DNA of 64,000 bases from Nisaea sp. (GTDB taxonomy: Bacteria; Pseudomonadota; Alphaproteobacteria; Thalassobaculales; Thalassobaculaceae), in the NCBI RefSeq assembly GCF_034670185.1, contig NZ_JAXMNY010000004.1, positions 512,780 through 576,779 of the forward strand, in the 5' to 3' direction. Position numbers and translations under genes: made by a program. The notes beneath the pieces were generated by a model. The model did not search any database and was not told where the DNA came from. It saw nothing but the letters and a program-made list of their open reading frames with translations. Within the stretch, counting starts at the first letter, position 1. Each line of letters opens with the position of its first letter. Shown one piece after another: positions 45,540-53,975 of the stretch.

Positions 45540-46321
45540 CAGCCTCTCCCCCGCCTGCACCAGTGGCAGATCAGATCGAGCAGGGCGAACCAGACAAAGC
45601 GGGTGTTGTGCAGCAGATAGCGGCCAAGCAGACGGCGCGGTTCCTGCGTCAGACGGTACAGCCATTCAAGACCGAGAGACTGCATGGCGCGCGGGGCCCG
45701 TTCCAGCCGGCCCGACAGGAAATTGAAGGCGGCACCGATGCCGACCATGGTGCCGTTCACGGCTGCGCTATGCCGGGCCATCCAGAATTCCTGACGTGGG
45801 CAACCGAGGCCGATGAAGATCAGCCTGGCGCCGCTGGCATTGATACGTGCAGCCGTCTCCGCGTCAAATTCGGGGCGGACAGGGAGCAGGGGAGGGCTAT
45901 CCCAGCCGACAACGTTCAGCTTCGGATGGGTCACCGCGAGGGCGCGGCGGAGATCTTCGAGTTCATCCGGCATGCCGCCATAGAAATAGACCGGCAAACC
46001 CTCGCCTTCCGCCTGTGAGATCAGCCAGGCGGCAAGATCCGGCCCGGCCACCCGTTCGCTTCCGCGGTGCCCTTTCAGGGCAAGCATCCATTTCACCGGC
46101 ATGCCGTCCGGTGTGATTAGAGCCGCGCCGTCGAGGGCGGCCGCGAATTCCGGATCAGCCTTGGCGAGCGAGAGGGGGTGGGCGCCGGAGACGCAGATAT
46201 AGGCCGGTTTTGCAGAGCGGGCGCGCGCAAGAATAGCCTCCCCGATTTGAGCAAAACGCCCGGCGGCGATCCTGCGACCCAATACCGTTACCATTTCGAC
46301 ATCGTTATGAGTGCCCGTCAT
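45539..46321 (-). CDS. WecG/TagA/CpsF-family glycosyltransferase (GT26)
   Basis: 260-residue member of GT26. The family segments are ITPDGMPVKWMLALKGH, ERVAGPDLAAWL, YFYGGMPDELEDL and IFIGLGCPRQEFWMARHSAA, with the conserved GCPRQE. It normally transfers the second sugar (for example ManNAcA or a related residue) to a lipid-linked sugar. The C-terminal tail RLTQEPRRLLGRYLLHNTRF is basic and amphipathic, as used for membrane association. It overlaps its neighbours by 4 bases upstream and 1 base downstream. Confidence 0.92.
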   Translation of the reverse strand: MTGTHNDVEMVTVLGRRIAAGRFAQIGEAILARARSAKPAYICVSGAHPLSLAKADPEFAAALDGAALITPDGMPVKWMLALKGHRGSERVAGPDLAAWLISQAEGEGLPVYFYGGMPDELEDLRRALAVTHPKLNVVGWDSPPLLPVRPEFDAETAARINASGARLIFIGLGCPRQEFWMARHSAAVNGTMVGIGAAFNFLSGRLERAPRAMQSLGLEWLYRLTQEPRRLLGRYLLHNTRFVWFALLDLICHWCRRGRG

Positions 46322-47490
46322 GCTGTTGCTCCGTCGCCGGTCAAGCTTCGGTAGATCAAGGTCTGCTGAGTTGTTGTCTCAGCCGTGGTCAGGTGCTTCT
46401 CGTAATGGTCCCGCGCCGTTGCGCCCCATCGTGCCAGCCGGTCCGGATCGGCGAAGGCGGCATCGATGGTGCCGGTTATGCTGTCCGGATTGAAGGGGTC
46501 GAACTGGGCGCCGGTCCGGTCCTCCTGCACCAATTCGCCAAGTGCACCGATATTGGAGGCAAGCACAGGCAGGCCAGAGGCGAAGGCTTCCCCCAGCACC
46601 ATCGGGAAGTTTTCGTAGCACCGCGACGGGATAATGCAGAGTGCGGCCCGGCGCATCTCGCCGGCGATGGCCTCGGGTTCGAGCGGGCCAAGGGCGACAG
46701 CGCGGCCGTCCCGGACGGCTTCATCCAGAACCGGTGCGTCGGGCCCCTCGCCAACCACACTCAGGGGCGGCCAGTCTCTTTTCCAGAGGCGGAGCAGCGC
46801 GGCAATGCCTTTTTCCTGTGAGAGCCGGCCGACATAGAGAGCGCCGGATCTTTCTTGCGGTTCCGGTTTTGCGGTAAAGAGAGCGCCCGGGCTGTTCGGT
46901 TTCACAATGATCCGATCGGCAGGAAACCCGGCGGCGACAAAACGGCTCTTCGAGAATTCCGAGAGGGCGATGAAGCGGTCGACCGACTGGCTCCAGGTGC
47001 CCTTGTCACGATGGTGTGCGATCATGCGTGCGAGGGCGAAAGACCCGAGGGTCGAGTTGCGGTAACAGCGATGCAGAACGGCCTGATATGGGTTGGCGCC
47101 GACACAATCCTCGCAGATCCGGCCATCCCGCATGAGCAGGGCCGAGGCGCAGATATTCCGGTAATTGTGCAGCGTCTGCACCACGGGTACGCCAAGGTCG
47201 CGGGCGGCGTCATACAGCGAAGCCGTGATCAGCGGGAATATGTTGTGCGCATGAAGGATGTCGGGCGCGTGCTCCGCGATCTCGGCCCGCAATTCCGCCC
47301 GGAGCGCGTCTGTGCCCGGCAGCGACCAGGCCGTTTTTGCCTTGTCCCAGATGGTCGAGATAGCCTCGTTGTCTCGTTCGAGAAGTGAAACGTCGTGGCC
47401 TGCCTCGCGCAATGCGGCCATCTCGGCCTCGACGGCCCGGTCCTCTCCCCCGGTCTGCTGGTAACGGCAATGAGCAAACAGGATCTTCAT
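46318..47490 (-). CDS. Glycosyltransferase family 4 protein
   Basis: 390-residue GT-B glycosyltransferase. The N-terminal domain begins MKILFAHCRYQQTGGEDRAV, and its centre LHNYRNICASALLMRDGRIC then EDCVGANPYQAVLHRCYRNS is typical of the GT4 subgroup with a Cys-containing insert. The C-terminal nucleotide-sugar domain has SGALYVGRLSQEKGI and the E-x7-E motif region CYENFPMVLGEAFASGLPVL. The start ATG at 47490 overlaps the previous stop as ATGA. It adds one sugar to the growing lipid-linked repeat unit; donor and linkage are unknown. Confidence 0.9.
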   Translation of the reverse strand: MKILFAHCRYQQTGGEDRAVEAEMAALREAGHDVSLLERDNEAISTIWDKAKTAWSLPGTDALRAELRAEIAEHAPDILHAHNIFPLITASLYDAARDLGVPVVQTLHNYRNICASALLMRDGRICEDCVGANPYQAVLHRCYRNSTLGSFALARMIAHHRDKGTWSQSVDRFIALSEFSKSRFVAAGFPADRIIVKPNSPGALFTAKPEPQERSGALYVGRLSQEKGIAALLRLWKRDWPPLSVVGEGPDAPVLDEAVRDGRAVALGPLEPEAIAGEMRRAALCIIPSRCYENFPMVLGEAFASGLPVLASNIGALGELVQEDRTGAQFDPFNPDSITGTIDAAFADPDRLARWGATARDHYEKHLTTAETTTQQTLIYRSLTGDGATA

Positions 47491-48647
47491 TGGTCCCACA
47501 CCGTCTCGATGGCCTGCATCATGCGCCGGAGTGTATTTTCATGTGAGAAACGGGCGGCTGTCTGGCGCGCCGCGTCTCCCATGGCGATCCTGGCAGCGGC
47601 CGGAGTATCGAGCGCCTGGCCGAGCGCTTTCCCGGTGGATGTCGGGTCGGCTGGATCGAAAAGCCAACCGTTCTCTTTGTCCGTAACCATTTCCTCGGCG
47701 GCCTGCGCCCGGCAGCTCGCCAGCACCGGGAGTCCCGCCGCCATGGCTTCGTTGACGACCAGGCCCCACTCGTCGGCAAGGGTGGGAAATGCGAGCAGGT
47801 CGGCATCGGCCATCAAGGCGGGGACATCCTCGTAGGCCACGTCGCCAAGCAGGGTGAGCTTGAGGTTGGGCGGCAGCACCAATGCCTCCAGCGCTGCCCT
47901 TTCCGGACCGTCGCCAATCAGCCGCCAATTCAACGCCCGGCCCGGATGGGCCGCACACCAGGCGATCAGATGCTGCAGAAAGGGCCGGAGGCCCTTGCGC
48001 GGAATCAGACTGCCGACCGTGACGAGCTGGAGGGTCTTTTCATCGTCGGACACAGACCGGCCGGATGTGTCGAGTTTTGCGAACCGGTCCAGGTCGGTCG
48101 ACTGGTGAATGCGAAAAATCCGCTCGGGCGCGAACCCGATGCTTTCAAGATACCGGGCGCCGGACTCGCCGTTGGTCATGGCCCCGTCCGCACGTTTTGC
48201 CATCAGCCGCCGGAGGGTCGTGCGTACCCATCCGCGACCGCGCTCGCTGTCCTCGGATAATGTGGCCCAGACCAGAAATCTGCTGCGCCGGCCCAAGAGC
48301 GGTGCCAGGCAACGATACAGGCAAGCCTGCAGGGTGCGGGCGCCGAACTCGGAGCTGATCACGACATCCGGGGCCAGCGCGCACAGGCGCGGCAGCATAT
48401 CGACGGTCAGATGCGTGGACAGATCCTCGCCGAAACCGTCCGGATGCCGCCGCCGGTAAGGCAAGGTGAGTGAGCGGGAAACACGGACATCGAGCCCGCG
48501 CCAGTCCGCCTTCCAGGATCGGTCCGCCTCCATGCCGGTGGAGACCAGCACGGTCAGTCGGCGCACCTCCCGCTCCAGCGCCTGCAACAGCGCGACGCGG
48601 TAGGGCGGCACGAAATTAAGGAGCAGAACGACGGAGCAGCGGGGCAT
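47487..48647 (-). CDS. Glycosyltransferase family 4 protein
   Basis: 386-residue GT-B glycosyltransferase, distinct in sequence from its downstream neighbour. The N-terminal VVLLLNFVPPYRVALLQALE is followed by FLVWATLSEDSERGRG and ESIGFAPERIFRIHQSTDLD. The C-terminal domain has LVTVGSLIPRKGLRPFLQHL and DEWGLVVNEAMAAGLPVLAS with the E-x7-E pattern. Its start lies 32 bases inside the preceding ligase gene; an in-frame later start would cut into the first conserved strand, so the overlap seems real. Part of the six-gene operon. Confidence 0.88.
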   Translation of the reverse strand: MPRCSVVLLLNFVPPYRVALLQALEREVRRLTVLVSTGMEADRSWKADWRGLDVRVSRSLTLPYRRRHPDGFGEDLSTHLTVDMLPRLCALAPDVVISSEFGARTLQACLYRCLAPLLGRRSRFLVWATLSEDSERGRGWVRTTLRRLMAKRADGAMTNGESGARYLESIGFAPERIFRIHQSTDLDRFAKLDTSGRSVSDDEKTLQLVTVGSLIPRKGLRPFLQHLIAWCAAHPGRALNWRLIGDGPERAALEALVLPPNLKLTLLGDVAYEDVPALMADADLLAFPTLADEWGLVVNEAMAAGLPVLASCRAQAAEEMVTDKENGWLFDPADPTSTGKALGQALDTPAAARIAMGDAARQTAARFSHENTLRRMMQAIETVWDQ

Positions 48648-49917
48648 GCGGAAGCGATCCCAGGACCAGGCCGGAAAGGATGAAAATCGGGACCATGTTG
48701 TAGAAATAGATCAGCACATTGTCGGTCAGCATCAGGGCAAGCAGTGTGGCCTGCGCCAATAATGTCGAAGCGCCGATGGAGGTCTCCCGGGCACCCCATT
48801 TCTGGAACCGGGTATATTGTCGGCGACAGGCCACCATCATGCTGCCGAAGGCGCCAAACCAGAGCATCAGGCCAATGATCCCGTAATCGTGCCAGATCCG
48901 CAGATAGTCATTATGCGGCTGTTCGATGCCGGCATGCAGGATCGCCAGGGCTTCTGAGCTGGAGGCGGGACCCTTGCCGACGATCGGTGCCTCAAGGGCG
49001 GAGTTGATGACCGTGGTCCAGGCCAGGATCCGGCCCATCGTGTTGATTTTCACGCCGCCGACCGCCGCCGACAGATCGCCGGTGAAGAAGCGCTGTTTCA
49101 GCGGCTCGAAATTCAGCAGCATGAAAGCTGCCACCCCGACGGCGATCGCAAGGATTGCTATCGTGCGGAACCAACCGGTGAAACTGTTCAGCCGAAGCTG
49201 CGCCAGAATGAAGACGCCGAGGCCCATGCCCATCGCCGCGCGGGAGAGGGACAGCACCACCACCGCATAGAGGAATAGAGCCAGCCAGAGATCGCTGCGC
49301 GAGCCATGCCGCCAGTAGCCGCAATGGATGGCAATGCCGATCAGCAGAAACCCCGCAAGGGAGCGCGGCGCAAAAATCTCCAGATGACCGAAACCGAGCA
49401 CCGGGATGGCCAGCACATAGACGATCGCCGGAATCCAGATTGCGATCAGTATTGCGCGAACGATGGCCCGGGTCGGCGCACGGATGCTCTTCGCCACCTG
49501 TGCCGCAATGATGAAAGATAGAATGCTGGAGATGATGACCACCGTGTTCTGAATGCCTTGCACCGTCAGTCGGTAGAAGATGAAGCCATAGGCGATCCAG
49601 GCGGTGAACAGGAGGAACATGAAGATCGGCCAGCGGATCTCGCGCACAACGTAGGGCCGCATCAGAAAGTGCATCACCAAGAGCACGACGAAGAACAGAG
49701 TGAGAAAGCCGCCGAGAGAGATCTGCGGAATGATTCGGAACTGGGCCGGAATGGTAACAAGGGCCTGCGTGAAGATGATGACCATCAGCAGAGACACGCT
49801 GAGCGGTGCCGCCTGACCGAGCTGCCGGGTGCCGGTGGCGCTGCGGTAAAAGGCTGCGCGGGCTCTGTCAGTGCCGGCACTGTCCGGCGTTCCGGGCACG
49901 CGAGGATATCTCGCCAT
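48616..49917 (-). CDS. O-antigen ligase/polymerase (Wzy/WaaL-like) membrane protein
   Basis: 433-residue integral membrane protein with 10-12 hydrophobic segments. A large periplasmic loop contains the family-typical VINSALEAPIVGKGPASSSE and EQPHNDYLRIWHDYGIIGLM. The pattern E/Q-P-H-N-x-Y/F-L is the signature of the O-antigen ligase superfamily, which includes repeat-unit polymerases. I start at the ATG at 49917, two bases after the GT2 stop; an upstream extension in frame would overlap the GT2 gene. It probably polymerises or ligates the polysaccharide repeat unit at the periplasmic face. Confidence 0.87.
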   Translation of the reverse strand: MARYPRVPGTPDSAGTDRARAAFYRSATGTRQLGQAAPLSVSLLMVIIFTQALVTIPAQFRIIPQISLGGFLTLFFVVLLVMHFLMRPYVVREIRWPIFMFLLFTAWIAYGFIFYRLTVQGIQNTVVIISSILSFIIAAQVAKSIRAPTRAIVRAILIAIWIPAIVYVLAIPVLGFGHLEIFAPRSLAGFLLIGIAIHCGYWRHGSRSDLWLALFLYAVVVLSLSRAAMGMGLGVFILAQLRLNSFTGWFRTIAILAIAVGVAAFMLLNFEPLKQRFFTGDLSAAVGGVKINTMGRILAWTTVINSALEAPIVGKGPASSSEALAILHAGIEQPHNDYLRIWHDYGIIGLMLWFGAFGSMMVACRRQYTRFQKWGARETSIGASTLLAQATLLALMLTDNVLIYFYNMVPIFILSGLVLGSLPHAPLLRRSAP

Positions 49918-49919
49918 GG

Positions 49920-50741
49920 TCAGGCTGTTCCCGATGGTGCGTGCAGCTGGCCACCCAGGTTTTTCATGCCGAGCCGGATGGACCGGGCCGCTGCGGCGAG
50001 CTGCGCCCACAGCGGGATCGCCAAGGTGCTGCGCGCCTCTGCCCGTATCAGTGACAGGGCATCGGCATAATCCTGCTGGCGCTGGGCTGCGAAATAGCTG
50101 TCAGCCCTGCGCTCGCGGAGACAGGTCACAATGTCCGTGTGACCGATCCCGCCGACCCGGAGCAGCCGGAAGTAGAACGCATAATCGATGCAGATATCGA
50201 GTCGCTCATCATAGCCTTCGGCCTGCTCCCATGCCGCGCGGCGGAAAAGCACGGTGGAATGGGTGATCCGGTTGGAAGCGTACAGCATGGCGGGTGTGAT
50301 CCGGCTCACCTGCGCTTCGGCTTCCAGCGCGGCTGGCGGTTCAGGTATGGCACCCTCGAACATGATCGCTTCCGAACAGGCCATCGCCAATCCGGGATCG
50401 GCCTCAAGCATCGGAAGCGTGGCCCGCAGGCGGTGCGGGAGTGCGATATCATCTGCGTCGAGGATAGCGATATAGCGGCCCCTGGCAGCATCGATCGCCT
50501 GGTTGAGTGCCCGTGCCCGGCCCTGGCGGCCACCCTCGATAACAAGGATACTCGAATCAGCTTCAGCCTCGGCGCGTGCCGCCGCCAGCGTACCGTCCGT
50601 CGACCCATCGTCGAACAGGATGATTTCCACCGGCTCGTCCGCGTCCAGCATGGTCGCAGAGCGGAGTGCCCGTGCGACATGTGCCTCCGCCTGGAAAGCA
50701 GTGGTGACAACGGAAACGAGAGGGGATTGGGCCGCCAGCAT
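49920..50741 (-). CDS. Glycosyltransferase family 2 protein
   Basis: 273-residue GT-A transferase. It has VSVVTTAFQAEAHVARALRS at the start, LFDDGSTDGTLAAARAEAEA with the nucleotide-binding Asp pair, and the DxD motif in YIAILDADDIALPHRLRATL. A region resembling the ED-Y part reads ERLDICIDYAFYFRLLRVGG. It is the first gene of the minus-strand operon, so the promoter should lie in 50742-50886, shared with the divergent methyltransferase-like gene. Donor and acceptor are unknown. Confidence 0.9.
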   Translation of the reverse strand: MLAAQSPLVSVVTTAFQAEAHVARALRSATMLDADEPVEIILFDDGSTDGTLAAARAEAEADSSILVIEGGRQGRARALNQAIDAARGRYIAILDADDIALPHRLRATLPMLEADPGLAMACSEAIMFEGAIPEPPAALEAEAQVSRITPAMLYASNRITHSTVLFRRAAWEQAEGYDERLDICIDYAFYFRLLRVGGIGHTDIVTCLRERRADSYFAAQRQQDYADALSLIRAEARSTLAIPLWAQLAAAARSIRLGMKNLGGQLHAPSGTA

Positions 50742-50886
50742 GTGTCCTCTGGTTAAAACGCGGGCAGGGCTGTTAACCTATCAGATCGATACTCTGTCGT
50801 ATATCGTGTCGGATCACGGGTTTCAGTGCTTTCGCAACCGGTTGTGCCGCAGTTTTGTGCAGTTTGGTTAATAGATCGTGTGCGCC
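50742..50886. promoter_or_regulatory. Divergent promoter region with 10-bp palindrome
   Basis: A 145-bp gap between the GT2 gene and the methyltransferase-like gene. It holds the perfect palindrome CAACCGGTTG (50835-50844) and a GTTAA-type element twice (near 50754 and 50791). Expression of the whole glycosyltransferase operon probably starts here. No specific regulator can be named. Confidence 0.3.
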
Positions 50887-51513
50887 ATGACTCTTCGCAG
50901 ATTATTTTTCGAGTGTTTCAGGCGCCCCCTGCGGGACTGGCTTCAGGAGCGCAGGCTGAGACAGGCGGTCGCGATGGGTGCGCCGCTGAAGATCGTGCTC
51001 GGCGGGACGGCCCCGGCGCCGGACTGGTTCGGCTCCGATATCGGCTTTTTCGATGCGACGCGTGCGGCTGCTTGGGCGGAGCTTATCGGGCATGAGGGTG
51101 CGGTCGACCGGCTGCTTGCCGAGCATGTGTTCGAGCATATTCCGCCGGAGTTGATCCCGGTCGTGTTGGAGAACGCGTTCCGCTATCTGAAGACGGGCGG
51201 AACCATCCGGATTGCGGTTCCGGACGGACACAATCCCAACCCTGACTATATACGGCATGTCGAGCCCGGCGGTATCGGCCCCGGCGCGGACGACCACAAG
51301 CAACTCTTCACAATAGAGAGCCTGAGCGCCGCGCTGGAGGTTGCCGGATTCCGGGTTGAGCCCGGAGAGTGGTTCGATAGTGCAGGACGCTTCCACGAAG
51401 AACAGTGGAGTGAGGAGCGGGGCCATATCTACCGCTGCAAACGGCACGGCACTCCGGACAAGAGTTTCCCCTCCTCGCACCTCTCGCTGCTGGTGGATGG
51501 GGTCAAGCCGTGA
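50887..51513 (+). CDS. SAM-methyltransferase-fold protein with altered motif I
   Basis: 208-residue soluble protein resembling the predicted methyltransferases often found in polysaccharide clusters. Motif IV/post-I region RLLAEHVFEHIPPELIPVVL and FRYLKTGGTIRIAVPDGHNP are typical. However motif I, usually LGCG, reads VLGGTAPAPDWFGSDIGFF. The C-terminus has EQWSEERGHIYRC and SFPSSHLSLLVDGVKP. I use the ATG at 50887; a GTG three codons upstream is also open. It may methylate a sugar, or may be a degenerate member. Its 3' end overlaps the converging lyase-like gene by 11 bases. Confidence 0.7.
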   Translation: MTLRRLFFECFRRPLRDWLQERRLRQAVAMGAPLKIVLGGTAPAPDWFGSDIGFFDATRAAAWAELIGHEGAVDRLLAEHVFEHIPPELIPVVLENAFRYLKTGGTIRIAVPDGHNPNPDYIRHVEPGGIGPGADDHKQLFTIESLSAALEVAGFRVEPGEWFDSAGRFHEEQWSEERGHIYRCKRHGTPDKSFPSSHLSLLVDGVKP

Positions 51514-53146
51514 CCGGCCCAATGTCTTTGAACAATATCCGATAGCGGGCCGTCGTGATTTCGCCTGGCGGTGGGGGTGGTGCGGCATTGGACCAGACCC
51601 GCAGCCGCCCGCTGATCCCGTATTGCGGCGCCGCAGCGGTGACCTCGGTCAGCGGCAGATCGCTTTCCAGCCGTGCTCCGTCGAGCGCAAACGCGGCGCC
51701 GTCTCTCGCCTCCTGTTCGGGCTTGGCCGACGCAGGCAAGGTCAGCCAGGGCAGATGCAGCATCGCCTCATCAGGTGCTTCGGTCAGGGTCAGGGCATCC
51801 TCGATGCCTATGGACCCGGCCGCGAAGTCGAACCGTCGTTCGAAACGGAAGGTGGACGTCTCGCCGACGATTTTATCCGGCCCGGCCCAGCGGAAATCAG
51901 TGCCGGAGAGCAGGGTGCGGAATGTGCCGCCATGTTGCTCGAAGACCGGCAGCGGCAGGGACAGGGCGGTATAGATGCTGTCCGGCAAGGTCTCGTCGCC
52001 ATAGGACGACAAGGGCCGCACGCCGTCGGCCGTGACGATGTAAGGCAGGGGCTGCGCCGCCGTGATGGTTCGGCGTGGCAAGGTGGTGATCGCGGAATAG
52101 GCCGCATTGCGGATAACCCGGATGCCGTCTTCCAATCCGTCCTCCGCCGGAAGTGGCAGAGGTGTGCCGGGTTCGGGTGAGGCGGCGAGTTGTTCCACCG
52201 CGAGCTTCAGGATCGCACCGGCGAAGGCGAGATAATCCGGCCCGTTATTGTAGGAATGCCAGCCGATCCGGCGCTGGTGCGGGTGATGCGGCGGCGGCGA
52301 GACGTCCTCCGTCTCGTCGATCCGGGTGATCATCAGGGGCAGGGTGCCGTCTGGTCCGAGGGCCGCCTCCAGCCGGTCGGCAATCGAGCGCAACAGGGAG
52401 ATTGAGCCTTCCGGCGCGCAGCCAAGCCGAAGGCCGGTTGCGAGCGCCAGCGCCGCGGCGGCATATCCGAAGCTCTGAAACCGCCCGCGCCCGACGGCAT
52501 TCACTTCGCCATCATGCAGCGCGGTCCGGACAAGGGCATGGAGGGCCGCGCGAAACCGCTCACGCAGATCGGCGGACGGCTCTTCAAGTACGGCGATCTG
52601 GTAACCCAGCAGCGCGGTCGCGAAGGCATGATACTGCTGGGTCGGGGCGCCGCGCTGGTCCTCGATGAAACCGCCCGGTTTCTGGTAGACGGCAAGGGCC
52701 AGCCAGCGCTCAATCCGGCCGATAGTCTTCTCAAGCCGCCCTGTGCCGAAAAGCCTGACGGTGCTGCGCAGAAGGGTCCAGTTGGCGACACGGTTGCGGA
52801 CAAAGCGCATTTCGCCGAGCACATCCCCGGGCTCCCGGTAGCCGGAGACGGGGCCTGATCGGAACAGGTCGGCAAGTGCGAATCGCACGAATTCCCAGTG
52901 AAAACGGTTTTCCCAGGCGCCGATCCTTGCCTGCTTGTTCTGCCGTTTCAGACGCTCGAGTGCAGCGGCGATGTCATCCCCGAAGCGCTCCGGCCATCGT
53001 CGCCAGAGCATGGCGGCGAAAGCGGTGCTGTAGAATTCCGTTTCCGCGAACCCGGTTTCGCGATCGCATTGTGCGGCCAGAGCTCCGGCGATCTGTTCCG
53101 CGATCCGGTCAAATCGCGCGCCGACTGTGCCTTCAGGAACGCTCAA
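51503..53146 (-). CDS. Unassigned protein, helical-toroid plus beta-sandwich outline (polysaccharide lyase-like?)
   Basis: 547-residue protein I cannot assign. Residues 1-260 are helical with repeating aromatic/acidic segments (GFAETEFYSTAFAAMLWRRW, then NRFHWEFVRFALADLF, QQYHAFATALLGYQIAVLEE). Mid-protein SYNNGPDYLAFAGAILKLAV is followed by ~200 residues of beta strands (RTLLSGTDFRWAGPDKIVGE, FRFERRFDFAAGSIGIEDAL). The outline, an alpha/alpha toroid followed by a beta sandwich, resembles heparinase II/III or alginate-lyase type enzymes, but I see no catalytic motif that would prove it, and there is no signal peptide. It overlaps the next upstream gene as ATGA. The position between a methyltransferase and the flippase implies a polysaccharide-related role. 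Confidence 0.5.
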   Translation of the reverse strand: MSVPEGTVGARFDRIAEQIAGALAAQCDRETGFAETEFYSTAFAAMLWRRWPERFGDDIAAALERLKRQNKQARIGAWENRFHWEFVRFALADLFRSGPVSGYREPGDVLGEMRFVRNRVANWTLLRSTVRLFGTGRLEKTIGRIERWLALAVYQKPGGFIEDQRGAPTQQYHAFATALLGYQIAVLEEPSADLRERFRAALHALVRTALHDGEVNAVGRGRFQSFGYAAAALALATGLRLGCAPEGSISLLRSIADRLEAALGPDGTLPLMITRIDETEDVSPPPHHPHQRRIGWHSYNNGPDYLAFAGAILKLAVEQLAASPEPGTPLPLPAEDGLEDGIRVIRNAAYSAITTLPRRTITAAQPLPYIVTADGVRPLSSYGDETLPDSIYTALSLPLPVFEQHGGTFRTLLSGTDFRWAGPDKIVGETSTFRFERRFDFAAGSIGIEDALTLTEAPDEAMLHLPWLTLPASAKPEQEARDGAAFALDGARLESDLPLTEVTAAAPQYGISGRLRVWSNAAPPPPPGEITTARYRILFKDIGPVTA

Positions 53147-53940
53147 AAGTCATCTCCCAACGCCATCTCCATTGAGAGCGCAATGCGCTCCTCGGAATTC
53201 AGGCTGGCCAGCCCGCTGGCCTGCAATTGCAACGCGTCCCGACCGCCGCGCTCCGCAGCATACCAGAGACGGGATTTCAGACCCGGAACGGACAACAGCG
53301 CCCGGCTTGCCCAATCGGGCAGGGACAGCCTGGCAAAACGATTGAACCAGCGAACCCAGAGAAGCGCATAGGGTGGCTTCGGGATCAGCCTTGCATGCAC
53401 GACCCAACCCTCCGGAGCATCCCGGATATAGAGAACCTGCTCGAACGCCGACAGGGCTTCGGATTCTGTAACCCGGATTTCGAGCGTTCCGTTGAAGCCG
53501 GAAAGCGTGGCATGGCGGACCGGGTGCTGGTGATAGATATTGCTGCCGGTATGCTCAAAACGCTCGCCTGCGATCGCTGCTACGGTGAAAGACTCAGCCG
53601 AAAAAACCGCCCGGACGACAAAATCCTGAAAGAGCGAGGGCGAAAGCGTGGTAAGCGAGGCGGAGAGAGTGAGGCTCCGTTCGCGGAGCCTTGACGTGAG
53701 GACAGTGCTCCACCGACCCTCGGACATTTCGACGGTCAGGTGCCGCTCGCCTGCCTCGGGACCGTTCTTGAGTGCGCGATCCTCCGTGATGCGGGCACCA
53801 TGACGTTCAGGCGCAAGGGTGAAGAAAGAGTGACGGTCGGCAGTTTCAATTCCAAAATCGGTTCCGTGCACACCGCCACAGCGGATCGCGGCCGGTACAC
53901 CGTATTCCCAGTCGCACTCAATGAGGTTCGTCACACGCAT
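53143..53940 (-). CDS. Unassigned beta-rich protein, partner of the 547-residue protein
   Basis: 265-residue protein from the ATG at 53940 (MRVTNLIECDWEYG); an upstream in-frame start would overlap the divergent flippase gene. It appears beta-rich through the middle: HLTVEMSEGRWSTVLTSRLR, SLTLSASLTTLSPSLFQDF and HQHPVRHATLSGFNGTLEIR. The C-terminal helix is KSRLWYAAERGGRDALQLQA. It contains several His and aromatic residues but no family motif I recognise. Its stop overlaps the start of the downstream 547-residue gene by 4 bases, so the two are translationally coupled and probably work together. No signal peptide was seen. Confidence 0.6.
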   Translation of the reverse strand: MRVTNLIECDWEYGVPAAIRCGGVHGTDFGIETADRHSFFTLAPERHGARITEDRALKNGPEAGERHLTVEMSEGRWSTVLTSRLRERSLTLSASLTTLSPSLFQDFVVRAVFSAESFTVAAIAGERFEHTGSNIYHQHPVRHATLSGFNGTLEIRVTESEALSAFEQVLYIRDAPEGWVVHARLIPKPPYALLWVRWFNRFARLSLPDWASRALLSVPGLKSRLWYAAERGGRDALQLQASGLASLNSEERIALSMEMALGDDF

Positions 53941-53975
53941 TCCCGTTTGGCCGGTGCCGCAATGGAGATCAGCAT

